NCBI GenBank assembly: GCA_025356445.1
Contig: JANXSZ010000022.1
Location: 1 to 62,148 of the forward strand
Length of the DNA stretch: 62,148 nt
Source of the DNA: Betaproteobacteria bacterium
GTDB lineage: Bacteria; Pseudomonadota; Gammaproteobacteria; Burkholderiales; Burkholderiaceae_C
Direction of reading: 5' to 3'
Every line of letters starts with the position of its first letter. Within the stretch, counting starts at the first letter, position 1. The translations under genes were made by a program, and so were the position numbers. The notes under the pieces are model-generated. The model searched no databases. It saw only the letters and a list, made by a program, of their open reading frames with translations, and was not told the DNA's origin. Shown here piece after piece: positions 1 through 8,060 of this stretch.

Positions 1-277
1 GAATTTTGTTAATGGCAACTCGCCCGGCGGTATCTCCATTGCCGTACATAGCCACGATGACAGAATTAATAGGAACAAGCTTTGCAGACGAGTTCTCCAA
101 GCCAAGCTGCGTAATGTGTTGCTCAGTATCTAAGACCTTGCCATAGTTCACTTCCTTGGTGCGTAGCCATGGAATCGTCCCACCGTAATAAGCTGGGTTG
201 GTTGAAGTGGGCGTCCCGCCGGAAAATACCTTTGAACAGACCGCCCCGATGCTCGTATCCTGCCACTCCACACTCAT
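1..277 (-). CDS. hsdS: Type I restriction-modification specificity subunit HsdS (partial, C-terminus outside window)
   Basis: Reading the minus strand from an ATG at 277 gives an open frame of 92 codons that continues past base 1. It begins MSVEWQDTSIGAVCSKVFSG and contains IPWLRTKEVNYGKVLDTEQ and VIVAMYGNGDTAGRVAINKI, which match the first target-recognition domain of HsdS proteins. HsdS chooses the DNA site for the methyltransferase (with HsdM) and restriction (with HsdR) complexes. The start overlaps the stop of the upstream YhcG-like gene in an ATGA arrangement, so the two are probably translationally coupled. hsdR is not visible and would lie further left, if present. Confidence 0.85.
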   Translation of the reverse strand, partial: MSVEWQDTSIGAVCSKVFSGGTPTSTNPAYYGGTIPWLRTKEVNYGKVLDTEQHITQLGLENSSAKLVPINSVIVAMYGNGDTAGRVAINKI

Positions 278-1359
278 ACCCCCTCCTCCTCAAACTCATC
301 CGAATCCCGCGCCCACCCCGCCAAACACTCGGCAATTTGTTCCGGGCTGGGCAACTCGCCTTGAAAGTTGGCGGGCAATTGCGGTGTGACGGTGTAGGTG
401 GCAATGCCCAGCGGGCGGGTCATTGTGCGCAGCGCATATTCGACCATCGTGCGCGTTTTGCTGCGGCAAATGACGATACCAATCGGCGGGTTTTCGCCTT
501 CTATGCGGTGGTGCTGGTCAAGCTGGTCCAGGTAGAACTCGATTTGGCCCTTGTGCTCGGGTTTGAACTCGCCAATCTTCAGCTCAATCGCCACCAGGCA
601 GCGCAGCCGCCGGTGAAACAGCAGCAGGTCGATGAAGTACTCGCGGCCCTCACTTTCCAGCTTGAACTGGTTGCCCACAAAGGTGAAAGCGCCGCCCATT
701 TCGGCCAGGAAACCGCGCAGGTTGGCGACCAGGGACTGCTCCAGTTCGCGTTCGGAATGCTGTTCGGCCAGCCCCAAAAAATCAAAGGTGTAATGGTCTT
801 TGACGGCCAGCAGCGCCTGCGCCTTGATGTTGTCTGGCACGGCTGCGTCAAAGTTGGTCTGCCCCAGCAGGTATTGGCGGTAGCTGTGGTTGTCGAGTTG
901 GTGCTGCAGCACTTTGGTTGTCCAGCCAAAGCGGGCGGTGGCGCGCAAATAAAACTCGCGCTCCAGGTCGTCTTTGCAGCGCGCCATGATGAGCAGGTTT
1001 TTGGTCCAGCTGATTTCTCCAATCAGCGATTGGAGTTTTGGCTTGGCCAGGTACTCGTTGAAAAACTGCCGCATGAGCCACAGGTTTTGCGCAGAAAACC
1101 CGTTGCGGCCCGGAAATTCTGTCTGCAAATCCCGCGCCAAATTCTCCACAACCGCCTTACCCCAGCCCAATGCAGCTTGTCGCTGACTGATGTTTTCACC
1201 CAGCCACCAGTACAGCGCCAGCATTTCGGTATTGGCTGCCCGCAATGCTTGTAGCTGGCGTTGGCGGATCTGGGTCTTTGCTTCCAGCAAAAAGTCGGTG
1301 TAGCCCACCGGGGTCGCCTTCTGGGGCACCACGCTTGTTACCGATTTTTTAGAACCCAT
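274..1359 (-). CDS. YhcG/DUF1016 family PD-(D/E)XK nuclease domain protein in a type I R-M operon
   Basis: The 361-residue protein has the two-part layout of YhcG/DUF1016 proteins: an N-terminal helical domain (about residues 20-160, including LQALRAANTEMLALYWWLGE and WTKNLLIMARCKDDLEREFY) and a C-terminal PD-(D/E)XK-like nuclease domain (about 190-330). In the latter, YFIDLLLFHRRLRCLVAIELK supplies the D...(E)xK-type catalytic residues (D of FIDLL; ELK), followed by GEFKPEHKGQIEFYLDQLD. The family is often found inside restriction-modification loci. Here it lies between hsdM (11-base overlap) and hsdS (ATGA overlap), so it is part of the operon. Its precise role, as extra nuclease, fitness or regulatory factor, is not known from sequence. 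Confidence 0.88.
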   Translation of the reverse strand: MGSKKSVTSVVPQKATPVGYTDFLLEAKTQIRQRQLQALRAANTEMLALYWWLGENISQRQAALGWGKAVVENLARDLQTEFPGRNGFSAQNLWLMRQFFNEYLAKPKLQSLIGEISWTKNLLIMARCKDDLEREFYLRATARFGWTTKVLQHQLDNHSYRQYLLGQTNFDAAVPDNIKAQALLAVKDHYTFDFLGLAEQHSERELEQSLVANLRGFLAEMGGAFTFVGNQFKLESEGREYFIDLLLFHRRLRCLVAIELKIGEFKPEHKGQIEFYLDQLDQHHRIEGENPPIGIVICRSKTRTMVEYALRTMTRPLGIATYTVTPQLPANFQGELPSPEQIAECLAGWARDSDEFEEEGV

Positions 1360-2911
1360 ACCCCAGCCCTCCCAGCTTTTGCCGAATCACCTGGTCCAGC
1401 TCCGCCCCCTTGGCCATTTGCTCGCCCAGCTTCTCGGTCAGCAGCTGCATCTTGGTCACGAAGTCTGCATCGTTGTCTTCCACCTCTTCCGCGCCCACGT
1501 AGCGGCCCGGGGTGAGCACGTGACCGTGCTGGGCGATCTCGGCCAGTTGGACGCTGCGGCAGTAGCCGGGCTGGTCGGCGTACGCCTCGGCTCCAGGCTC
1601 ACCGCGCCAGGCGGCGACGGTGGCGGCGATGCGGTCAATCACCGCGTCGGTGAACTCGCTTTGCACACGGCTGATCATGGTGGCGAGTTTGCGGGCGTCG
1701 ATGAACAGCACTTCGCCCTTGCGCTGCTGCTTTTGCTTCACCAGGAACCACAGGCAGGCGGGGATTTGGGTGTTGAAGAACAGTTGGCCGGGCAAGGCGA
1801 CCATGACTTCGACCACGTCGGCATCGACCATGGCGGCGCGAATGGAGCCCTCGCTGTTCTGGCTGCTGCTCATGCTGCCGTTGGCCAGCACGATGCCGGC
1901 GCGGCCCGTGGGCTTGAGGTGGTACAGCATGTGCTGCAGCCAGGCGGTGTTGGCGTTGCCTGCGGGTGGCTCGCCATAGGCCCAGCGCGGATCGCCGCTG
2001 AGGCTGGCGTGCCACCAGTCGCTGATGTTGAAGGGCGGGTTGGCCAGGATGAAGTCGGCGCGCAGGTCGCGGTGCTGGTTGCGGGTGAAGCTGTCGCCGG
2101 GCTCTTTGCCCAGGTTGAAGTCGATGCCGCGAATGGCCAGGTTCATGGCGGCCAGGCGCCAGGTGGTGGGGTTGGACTCTTGGCCATAAATAGCGACGTC
2201 GCCCGTCCTGCCTCCGTGGGCTGCTATGAATTTTTCACTTTGCACAAACATGCCGCCCGAGCCGCAGCAGGGGTCGTAGACCTTGCCGGTGTGCGGGTTG
2301 AGGATGGCGACCAGGGTTTTGACGATGCTGGCCGGGGTGTAGAACTGGCCGCCGCGCTTGCCTTCGGCGCTGGCGAACATGCCCAGGAAGTATTCGTACA
2401 CCTGGCCCAGGGTGTCGCGGGCCACGTCGGGGGTGGCACCGAAGCCGATGGTGGACACCAGATCGACCAGCTCGCCAAGCTTGCCGTCGGGCAACTGGGC
2501 GCGGGCGTAGCGCTTGTCGAGGATGCCTTTGAGGCGCGGGTTCTCGGCCTCTATCAGGGTCAGCGCGTCGTCGATGTGTTTGCCGATGGTGGCCTGCTTG
2601 GCGGCGGCGCGCAAGGCTTCCCAACGGGCGGCTTCGGGCACCCAGAAGATGTTGGCCTCGGTGTAATAGTCGCGGTCTTCCAGCTCGGCGGCCACGTCTT
2701 CCGGGCTGGCCTGGCCGTAAAAGTAGTCATCGTCCGGGTTCACCAGGCGCAGGGCCAGGCTGGCATGGTGGGCGGCGAAGGTGTCAGAGATGTATTTGAC
2801 GAAGATCAGGCCGAGCACCAGGTGCTTGTATTCGGCGGCGTCCATGTTGGCGCGAAGTTTGTCGGCGGTGGCCCAGAGGGTCTTTTGGATGTCAGCAAGC
2901 ATGGGCTGCAT
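1349..2911 (-). CDS. hsdM: Type I restriction-modification DNA adenine methyltransferase subunit HsdM
   Basis: The 520-residue protein is a full-length N6-adenine methyltransferase. An HsdM N-terminal helical domain (about 5-140; ADIQKTLWATADKLRANMDA, KHLVLGLIFVKYISDTF) is followed by the methylase core. The core holds the SAM-binding motif VYDPCCGSGGMFVQSE (about 215-230) and the catalytic NPPF motif in FILANPPFNISDWW (about 285-300). It modifies adenine at the site chosen by HsdS, protecting host DNA. The start may be this ATG or the one three codons later; neither has a strong ribosome site. It is first in a minus-strand operon with the YhcG-like nuclease and hsdS. Confidence 0.95.
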   Translation of the reverse strand: MQPMLADIQKTLWATADKLRANMDAAEYKHLVLGLIFVKYISDTFAAHHASLALRLVNPDDDYFYGQASPEDVAAELEDRDYYTEANIFWVPEAARWEALRAAAKQATIGKHIDDALTLIEAENPRLKGILDKRYARAQLPDGKLGELVDLVSTIGFGATPDVARDTLGQVYEYFLGMFASAEGKRGGQFYTPASIVKTLVAILNPHTGKVYDPCCGSGGMFVQSEKFIAAHGGRTGDVAIYGQESNPTTWRLAAMNLAIRGIDFNLGKEPGDSFTRNQHRDLRADFILANPPFNISDWWHASLSGDPRWAYGEPPAGNANTAWLQHMLYHLKPTGRAGIVLANGSMSSSQNSEGSIRAAMVDADVVEVMVALPGQLFFNTQIPACLWFLVKQKQQRKGEVLFIDARKLATMISRVQSEFTDAVIDRIAATVAAWRGEPGAEAYADQPGYCRSVQLAEIAQHGHVLTPGRYVGAEEVEDNDADFVTKMQLLTEKLGEQMAKGAELDQVIRQKLGGLGYGF

Positions 2912-3133
2912 CTTAGAGGCTGTTCACGCGCTTCAAAGAGCCCAGATCACGCTATTTGATGACAGCTTGAATCGGTTTTCGCCTTCACACGATGGAGGGC
3001 AACGCCTCAACAATAGGGTGTGGCGACATCACCACCGTTTGAGACTCGCCCTTGGCTGTGTAGGCAGCAGGACGTGCTGGCGCGTTAGATAACGGTCATT
3101 CCATGACACTTGGTTACCCAGAGGATATTCACC

Positions 3134-3634
3134 ATGAAGCGCTTTCCCTTGATCCTGGCGGCATCCGTTGCCGTCTTCATTGCCACGGCAACCGGTGTGG
3201 CAACCGCTGCCGATGTTGGTGTGTCTGTACAAGTCGGTCAGCCCGGTTTTTATGGTCGCATCGACATTGGCAACAGCCCTGCACCGGTGCTGATCTACCC
3301 GCAGCCCCTGGTCATTACAGAAGCCCCTATCGGTATTCCACGGCAACCGATCTACTTGCATGTGCCACCAGGGCATGCCAAAAACTGGGGCAAACATTGC
3401 AGCCGGTACAACGCCTGCGGCCAGCCGGTTTACTTTGTTCAGGACAATTGGTACAACCAACAGTATGTGCCGCAGTTTCAGCAACGTGACCGTGACGGGT
3501 ACCGGGGTGACTACAGAGGCCATGGCCGCGATGACCATGGGGACCGCGGTGATCGGGGCGACAGTGGCGACAATGACCACGGACGCGGCCAAGGCCGTGG
3601 GAACGGCAATGGCAACGGGCGCGGGCGTGATTAA
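3134..3634 (+). CDS. Small secreted protein with Arg/Gly/Asp-rich C-terminal tail, function unknown
   Basis: The start at 3134 was preferred over an upstream in-frame codon because it is preceded by GAGG at 3121 and opens directly into a signal peptide (MKRFPLILAASVAVFIATAT, cleavage probably near TAADVG). The 166-residue product has a compact middle part with two cysteines (HCSRYNACG, about 95-105). Its hydrophilic tail, about 50 residues from residue 115, is made almost only of R, G, D, N and H. It is therefore probably periplasmic or surface-exposed. I recognise no catalytic motif. Similar small exported proteins are common in Burkholderiales, but I cannot assign a role. It ends 3 bases into the convergent msrA. 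Confidence 0.7.
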   Translation: MKRFPLILAASVAVFIATATGVATAADVGVSVQVGQPGFYGRIDIGNSPAPVLIYPQPLVITEAPIGIPRQPIYLHVPPGHAKNWGKHCSRYNACGQPVYFVQDNWYNQQYVPQFQQRDRDGYRGDYRGHGRDDHGDRGDRGDSGDNDHGRGQGRGNGNGNGRGRD

Positions 3635-4191
3635 GGGTTTGATCCCCGCACCAAACCCGCAAACGTCTTGCGAAACTTCGCCACCTTGGGCGCGGCCACC
3701 GCCATGCAATAGCCTTGGTAAGGGTTGTTGGCGAAGTAGTCCTGGTGGTAATCCTCTGCTGCCCAGTAGTTCGCCAGGGGCTGCACTTCGGTCACGATGG
3801 GGCGGTCAAACAGCTGGTCTTGGTTCATCTCACGGATCATGTCCTCGGCCACGGACTGCTGCGCGGCGTTGCTGACGTAAATCCCGCTGCGGTACTGCGT
3901 GCCCCGGTCGTTGCCCTGAGCGTTCAGCGTGGTGGGGTCATGGATGACGTAGAAGATTTCCAAAATCTGGCGCAGGCTGATGCGGGCAGGGTCGAATTCA
4001 AGTTTGACAACTTCATTACAGCCGGTGCGCCCGGTACACACGTCTTCATAGCTGGGGCGCTTGGCTTGGCCGTTGCAGTAGCTGGACTCCACATCGGTGA
4101 TGCCCTGCACATCGACAAAAACAGCCTCAGTGCACCAAAAGCAGCCCCCGCCCAGGGTGATGGTTTCGGTCGCAGTGTTCACATTGTTCAT
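3631..4191 (-). CDS. msrA: Peptide-methionine (S)-S-oxide reductase MsrA
   Basis: The 186-residue protein carries the MsrA active-site signature GGGCFWCTEAVF near the N-terminus (about 14-25), where the first Cys of GCFWC attacks the sulfoxide. It also has the family motifs YCNGQAKRPSYEDVCTGRTG and NDRGTQYRSGIYV, and a C-terminal Cys (GYCMAVAAPK) that probably acts as resolving cysteine. The enzyme repairs methionine-S-sulfoxide in oxidised proteins using thioredoxin. No signal peptide is seen, so it is cytoplasmic. It is a single gene, convergent with the small secreted-protein gene. Confidence 0.95.
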   Translation of the reverse strand: MNNVNTATETITLGGGCFWCTEAVFVDVQGITDVESSYCNGQAKRPSYEDVCTGRTGCNEVVKLEFDPARISLRQILEIFYVIHDPTTLNAQGNDRGTQYRSGIYVSNAAQQSVAEDMIREMNQDQLFDRPIVTEVQPLANYWAAEDYHQDYFANNPYQGYCMAVAAPKVAKFRKTFAGLVRGSNP

Positions 4192-4254
4192 CTTGGACTT
4201 TCAAAAAGAGTCAGTACATCTCGGTACGTAGCAGTCGCCCCCACGAGGTGTTCC

Positions 4255-5148
4255 TTACACCTCAGCCGCTTTCACGGCCTCTAAAAACGACACCAATGGC
4301 GCATTGTCGCGCTTGGTTTTCCACAGGCAGTAGGTGTCGTAAGGCGCTGCGGGGGAGTCAGCGGTAGCGGTCAAAGGGATAAAAACGGTGTTGGCAAGGC
4401 CAGACTCGCGCAGCGCCTCGGGCACCAATGCCACGCCCAGACCTTGCGACACCAGAGATACGACACTGAGCCAGTGCCGAAGTTCATAGCGCAAGTCGGG
4501 GTGAAAGCCCGCCGCTGTGCACAGCGCCACAATGCGCTCGTGGTAGTCAGGCGACACGGCGCGGGCCACCGTCGCAAAGGGATAGCCCTCCAACTCGCGC
4601 AACGCCAGCGTGGCGCAGCTTGCCAACGGGTGGGTCGCAGGCAAGCAGCCAACGAAAGGCTGACGTGCCACCAGAATGCGAGACAACTCGGGCGGCACTT
4701 GGGTGGTATGGACGAAGCCCACGTCCAGCCTTTCGTGCGACAGCTCAATCAACTGCTCTTGCGAGCTGAGTTCGTGCAGCAGCACCCGCAGCTCAGGGTG
4801 TTGCGCCTGAAACTGGCGCAACATTTGCGGCAAGCCCCGGTACAACATGGCGCCGACAAAACCGATTTGCAAGCGCCCTACCAGCCCCCGCTCCACGTCG
4901 CGGGCATGGCGAGCGGCTTCCTGGGCTTGTTCCAGCAGCGCACGGGCTTTGGGCACGAAGGCAGCGCCGGCGGCAGTCAAGCGCACCTCGCGGCTGCTGC
5001 GGGTGAACAGCCGGGCACCGACCGAGGCTTCCAACTGCTGGATGTTGAGGCTGAGCGGCGGCTGCGAGATCGACAGTCGCTCCGCAGCACGGCCAAAGTG
5101 CAGCTCTTCGGCCAGGGCGAGAAAGTAGCGGAGGTGGCGGAACTCCAT
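4255..5148 (-). CDS. LysR-family transcriptional regulator, divergent from an acyl-CoA catabolic operon
   Basis: The 297-residue protein is a standard-length LysR regulator. Its N-terminal winged helix-turn-helix (MEFRHLRYFLALAEELHFGR, then AAERLSISQPPLSLNIQQLE) is followed by a periplasmic-binding-like effector domain (about 90-295). A GGGAG ribosome site precedes the ATG at 5148. The gene is transcribed away from the acyl-CoA dehydrogenase at 5258 across 109 bases that contain a 7-bp inverted repeat (5168-5184). By the usual LysR pattern it probably controls that operon and itself in response to a pathway acid or CoA ester. The inducer cannot be read from sequence. Confidence 0.93.
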   Translation of the reverse strand: MEFRHLRYFLALAEELHFGRAAERLSISQPPLSLNIQQLEASVGARLFTRSSREVRLTAAGAAFVPKARALLEQAQEAARHARDVERGLVGRLQIGFVGAMLYRGLPQMLRQFQAQHPELRVLLHELSSQEQLIELSHERLDVGFVHTTQVPPELSRILVARQPFVGCLPATHPLASCATLALRELEGYPFATVARAVSPDYHERIVALCTAAGFHPDLRYELRHWLSVVSLVSQGLGVALVPEALRESGLANTVFIPLTATADSPAAPYDTYCLWKTKRDNAPLVSFLEAVKAAEV

Positions 5149-5167
5149 GGGTCACTCCCGGTTCATG

Positions 5168-5184
5168 AATACAAAAATTGTATT
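5168..5184. promoter_or_regulatory. Inverted repeat, probable LysR binding site
   Basis: AATACAA-AAA-TTGTATT is a perfect 7-bp inverted repeat with a 3-base centre in the divergent intergenic region. It contains the ATAC-N7-GTAT form of the T-N11-A motif that LysR proteins bind. It lies 20 bases upstream of the regulator start and 74 bases upstream of the dehydrogenase start. Binding is inferred from position and symmetry only. Confidence 0.6.
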
Positions 5185-5257
5185 GCCAAAGACATATTTG
5201 CAATTGGACAGCTATGGATTGACGCCCAATAATCCGCCCATAGGAGACACATCGGCC

Positions 5258-6994
5258 ATGACTTCCAGCACCCTCAGCGCACCACGCTCTGCCCCCGCCA
5301 CATCGGCGGTACCCGACCAGCACGGCGTTAACCTCTACACCAGCGACCCTGGCCTGCAAGCGCTGCTGTCGGTCTACCTGCTACCTGATGTGCTGGCTCA
5401 TCTCACGCCACTGTTCGAGCGGCTGGGCGCGTTGGCCGGGGGGCGGCTGGACGACTTGGCCCACACGGCAGACACCCACCCACCCGAACTTGCCTACCGC
5501 ACCCGTTCGGGCCAGGACGTACAGCACATCATCAAGCACCCGGCGTATGTGGAGATGGAACGGCTGGCGTTCGGGGATTTCGCGCTCGCCGCGATGTCGC
5601 ACCGCAGCGACGTGCTGGGCTGGCCCGGTCAGCTGCCCAATACGGTGAAGTACGCGCTGACGTACCTGTTTGTGCAAGCCGAGTTTGGCCTGTGCTGCCC
5701 GGTGTCCATGACCGACTCACTGACCCGCACGCTGAAGAAGTTTGGCTCAGCCGAACTGGTTGAGCGCTACCTGCCCGCCTTGACCAGCCTGAATCTGGAC
5801 GAACTGGCGCAGGGGGCGATGTTCATGACCGAGCAGGCGGCTGGGTCTGATATATCCGCTACTGAAACTGTAGCTAGACCTGATCCTCATAACCCCGGTG
5901 CATGGCTGCTGACGGGCGACAAATGGTTTTGCTCCAACCCTGATGCCGCGCTGGCGATGGTGTTGGCGCATGTGGACGGCGGCCCGGCGGGCATGAAAGG
6001 CGTGTCGCTGTTCCTGTTGCCACGCACCTTGCCGGATGGCACGGCCAACAGCTACCGCATCGTCCGGCTCAAAGACAAGCTGGGCACGCGCTCCATGGCC
6101 AGCGGCGAGATTCAACTGGAAGACGCACGGGCGTGGCTGGTGGGCGAACAGGGGCGTGGCTTTGTGCAAATGGCCGACATGGTGAACAACTCGCGCCTCT
6201 CGAACGGCGTGCGGGCCGCAGGGCTGATGCGCCGCGCCGTCAGCGAGGCGTTTTTCATCGCCCGCCACCGTGTCGCCTTTGGCAAAACGCTGGTAGAGAT
6301 GCCGCTGATGCGCCGCCAGTTGCTCAAACTGCTGCTGCCCAGCGAACAAGCCCGTACCATGGTGTTCCAGACTGCGCAAGCGCTGCGCTTGGCGGATGGC
6401 GGGCATGCGGATGCCGCGCCACTTGCCCGCATCCTCACCCCGCTCATCAAATTCCGCGCTTGCCGGGATGCCCGCAAGGTGACGGGGGACGCGATGGAAG
6501 TGCGTGGCGGCTGCGGCTACATCGAAGAATGGAGCGACCCGCGCTTGGTGCGTGACGCCCACCTCGGATCGATCTGGGAAGGCACCAGCAACATCGTGGC
6601 GCTGGACGTGATCCGTGCCATCCGGCGTGAAGACGCCCTCACCGCCTTGCAGGCCCATTGGCAACATTTGCTGGAAGCGTCAACAAGCACCGTGGATGCG
6701 TCACTGCGCAGCACCTTGCAGCAGCTGATGACACAAACAACGGCACTGGCCGCCACCGCTGTGGCCGATGGCGGTGAGGTGCTGGCACGGCGTGCGGCCT
6801 CGGCGCTCTACCACCTCACCAGCGCTATTGCTATGGTGTGGGAAGCGGCCCAAATGACCACATCCGCAGCACACCCGCAACAGGCACAGCGCCTGCAACT
6901 GGCACGCTGGGTGGTGCAGCACCGCTTGCTGCCGCAAGACCCGCTGAGCGCTGCACTGCCCGACGACGAAGCCGTTACAGCCTTGTTTTTCTGA
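5258..6994 (+). CDS. AidB-like acyl-CoA dehydrogenase
   Basis: The start at 5258 has a TAGGAGA ribosome site at 5241 and gives 578 residues. An in-frame extension to 5147 would run through the operator and is unlikely. The length and the motifs MTEQAAGSD, GDKWFCSNPDAALAMVLAH, GGCGYIEEW and SIWEGTSNIVALDV match the AidB-like branch of acyl-CoA dehydrogenases, with an N-terminal extension (about 1-150) and the catalytic Glu in WEGTSN. It uses FAD to oxidise an acyl-CoA; the substrate is unknown. It is first gene of an operon with a Bug receptor, CaiB transferase and glutaryl-CoA dehydrogenase. A 17-base palindromic element at 5858-5874 is translated in frame as ATETVA in a surface loop just before the beta-domain. 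Confidence 0.9.
   Translation: MTSSTLSAPRSAPATSAVPDQHGVNLYTSDPGLQALLSVYLLPDVLAHLTPLFERLGALAGGRLDDLAHTADTHPPELAYRTRSGQDVQHIIKHPAYVEMERLAFGDFALAAMSHRSDVLGWPGQLPNTVKYALTYLFVQAEFGLCCPVSMTDSLTRTLKKFGSAELVERYLPALTSLNLDELAQGAMFMTEQAAGSDISATETVARPDPHNPGAWLLTGDKWFCSNPDAALAMVLAHVDGGPAGMKGVSLFLLPRTLPDGTANSYRIVRLKDKLGTRSMASGEIQLEDARAWLVGEQGRGFVQMADMVNNSRLSNGVRAAGLMRRAVSEAFFIARHRVAFGKTLVEMPLMRRQLLKLLLPSEQARTMVFQTAQALRLADGGHADAAPLARILTPLIKFRACRDARKVTGDAMEVRGGCGYIEEWSDPRLVRDAHLGSIWEGTSNIVALDVIRAIRREDALTALQAHWQHLLEASTSTVDASLRSTLQQLMTQTTALAATAVADGGEVLARRAASALYHLTSAIAMVWEAAQMTTSAAHPQQAQRLQLARWVVQHRLLPQDPLSAALPDDEAVTALFF
5858..5874 (+). repeat. 17-base palindromic element, in-frame copy in an acyl-CoA dehydrogenase gene
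   Basis: GCTAC-TGAAACT-GTAGC is a 5-bp inverted repeat with a 7-base loop. It begins exactly on a codon boundary and is read A-T-E-T-V-A. It matches copies at 10527, 23049, 23793, 29926 and 33084 in length, ends and central A/T richness. Confidence 0.65.
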
Positions 6995-7033
6995 CCGACG
7001 CCTGAAATACAACAAGACAACAAGGAGACCGCC

Positions 7034-8029
7034 ATGACCAACCGCCGCAACAGCCTTATCACCCTCGCTGGCCTTGCCGCTGGGATCGCTGGAATTGCTG
7101 AAATGCGCCCAGCCGAAGCCCAGCCCAGCTTTCCGCAAAAACCCGTCGTCCTGGTCGTGCCGTTTTCGCCCGGTGGCCCGACCGACGCGATGGCGCGCAC
7201 CTTGGCCAACGCGATGAAACCCCTCCTGGGCCAGCCTATGGTGGTGGACAACAAAGCCGGGGCCGGTGGCAACATTGGTGCGGAATACGTCGCCCGGGCC
7301 GAGGCCGATGGCCACACCCTGCTGTTTGGCACCTCGGGGCCGCTGGCGATCAATGTCAGCCTGTACAACAAAATGGGGTACGACCCGGTGAAGAGCTTTT
7401 CGCCAGTCATCCAAATCGGATATTTGCCTAACGTGCTGGTGGTGCACCCGAGCATTCCCGCCAAAAACGTCAAGGAACTCATCGCCTATGCCAAGGCCAA
7501 CCCCGGCAAGCTCAGCTACGCCTCATCAGGCAACGGCGCATCGTCGCACTTGGCGGGCGTGCTGTTCAACCTGCGCACCGGCACGGACATCCAGCACATC
7601 CCCTACAAAGGCACCGGCCCCGCACTCAATGACTTGCTGGGCGGCCAAGTCGCCATGGCGTTCACCGATGTGCTGACAGCTGCGCCCCACATCAAAGCCG
7701 GCAAACTGCGCGTGCTGGGCCTAACCTCGGCCACGCCATCCACGGCCTTGCCCGGCGTACCTACGCTGATGGCACAGGGCGTGAAAGACTTTGACGTGAG
7801 CGTGTTCTTTGGCATCGTCGCGCCTTCAGGCACGCCGCAAGACACGGTGACGCGCCTGAACGCCGCCTTTGTGCAGGTGCTGCAACAGCCCGAGGTGAAA
7901 GCCAACCTGGCCGCCCAGGGACTGGAGCGCAGCGCCAAAACCACACCTGCCGATCTGGCTGTCTTCATCCGCAGCGAGGTCGCCAAGTGGCGCGACGTGG
8001 TAGCCGCGTCTGGCGCCAAGGTGGATTGA
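7034..8029 (+). CDS. Bug/TctC-family extracytoplasmic solute receptor
   Basis: The 331-residue protein starts with a signal peptide containing a twin arginine (NRRNSLITLAGLAAGIAGIA, cleavage near AEAQPS), so it may use the Tat or the Sec route. The mature part is a Bug/TctC receptor: FPQKPVVLVVPFSPGGPTDA, MVVDNKAGAGGNIGAEYVAR and the loop around IPYKGTGPALNDLLGGQV are diagnostic. These receptors bind carboxylates in the periplasm. They may work with TctAB transporters or, as orphans, with sensors; no TctA or TctB gene is adjacent. A CAAGGAGA site precedes the ATG 39 bases after the dehydrogenase. Given glutaryl-CoA dehydrogenase downstream, a C5 dicarboxylate is a reasonable guess at the ligand. 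Confidence 0.93.
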   Translation: MTNRRNSLITLAGLAAGIAGIAEMRPAEAQPSFPQKPVVLVVPFSPGGPTDAMARTLANAMKPLLGQPMVVDNKAGAGGNIGAEYVARAEADGHTLLFGTSGPLAINVSLYNKMGYDPVKSFSPVIQIGYLPNVLVVHPSIPAKNVKELIAYAKANPGKLSYASSGNGASSHLAGVLFNLRTGTDIQHIPYKGTGPALNDLLGGQVAMAFTDVLTAAPHIKAGKLRVLGLTSATPSTALPGVPTLMAQGVKDFDVSVFFGIVAPSGTPQDTVTRLNAAFVQVLQQPEVKANLAAQGLERSAKTTPADLAVFIRSEVAKWRDVVAASGAKVD

Positions 8030-8060
8030 ACGGTATCGAGCGATAAGCACAAGAAGCACC

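Noticed and set aside
2222-2240. GCTATGAATTTTTCAC, similar to the dispersed element
   Set aside because: It encodes EKFIAAHGG in hsdM, which is ordinary conserved HsdM sequence, and has no right arm.
1379-2959. Plus-strand open frame of 526 codons
   Set aside because: It is the antisense shadow of hsdM; its composition (Gly/Val/Ala/Gln-rich) and lack of any motif show it is a by-product of GC-rich coding on the other strand.
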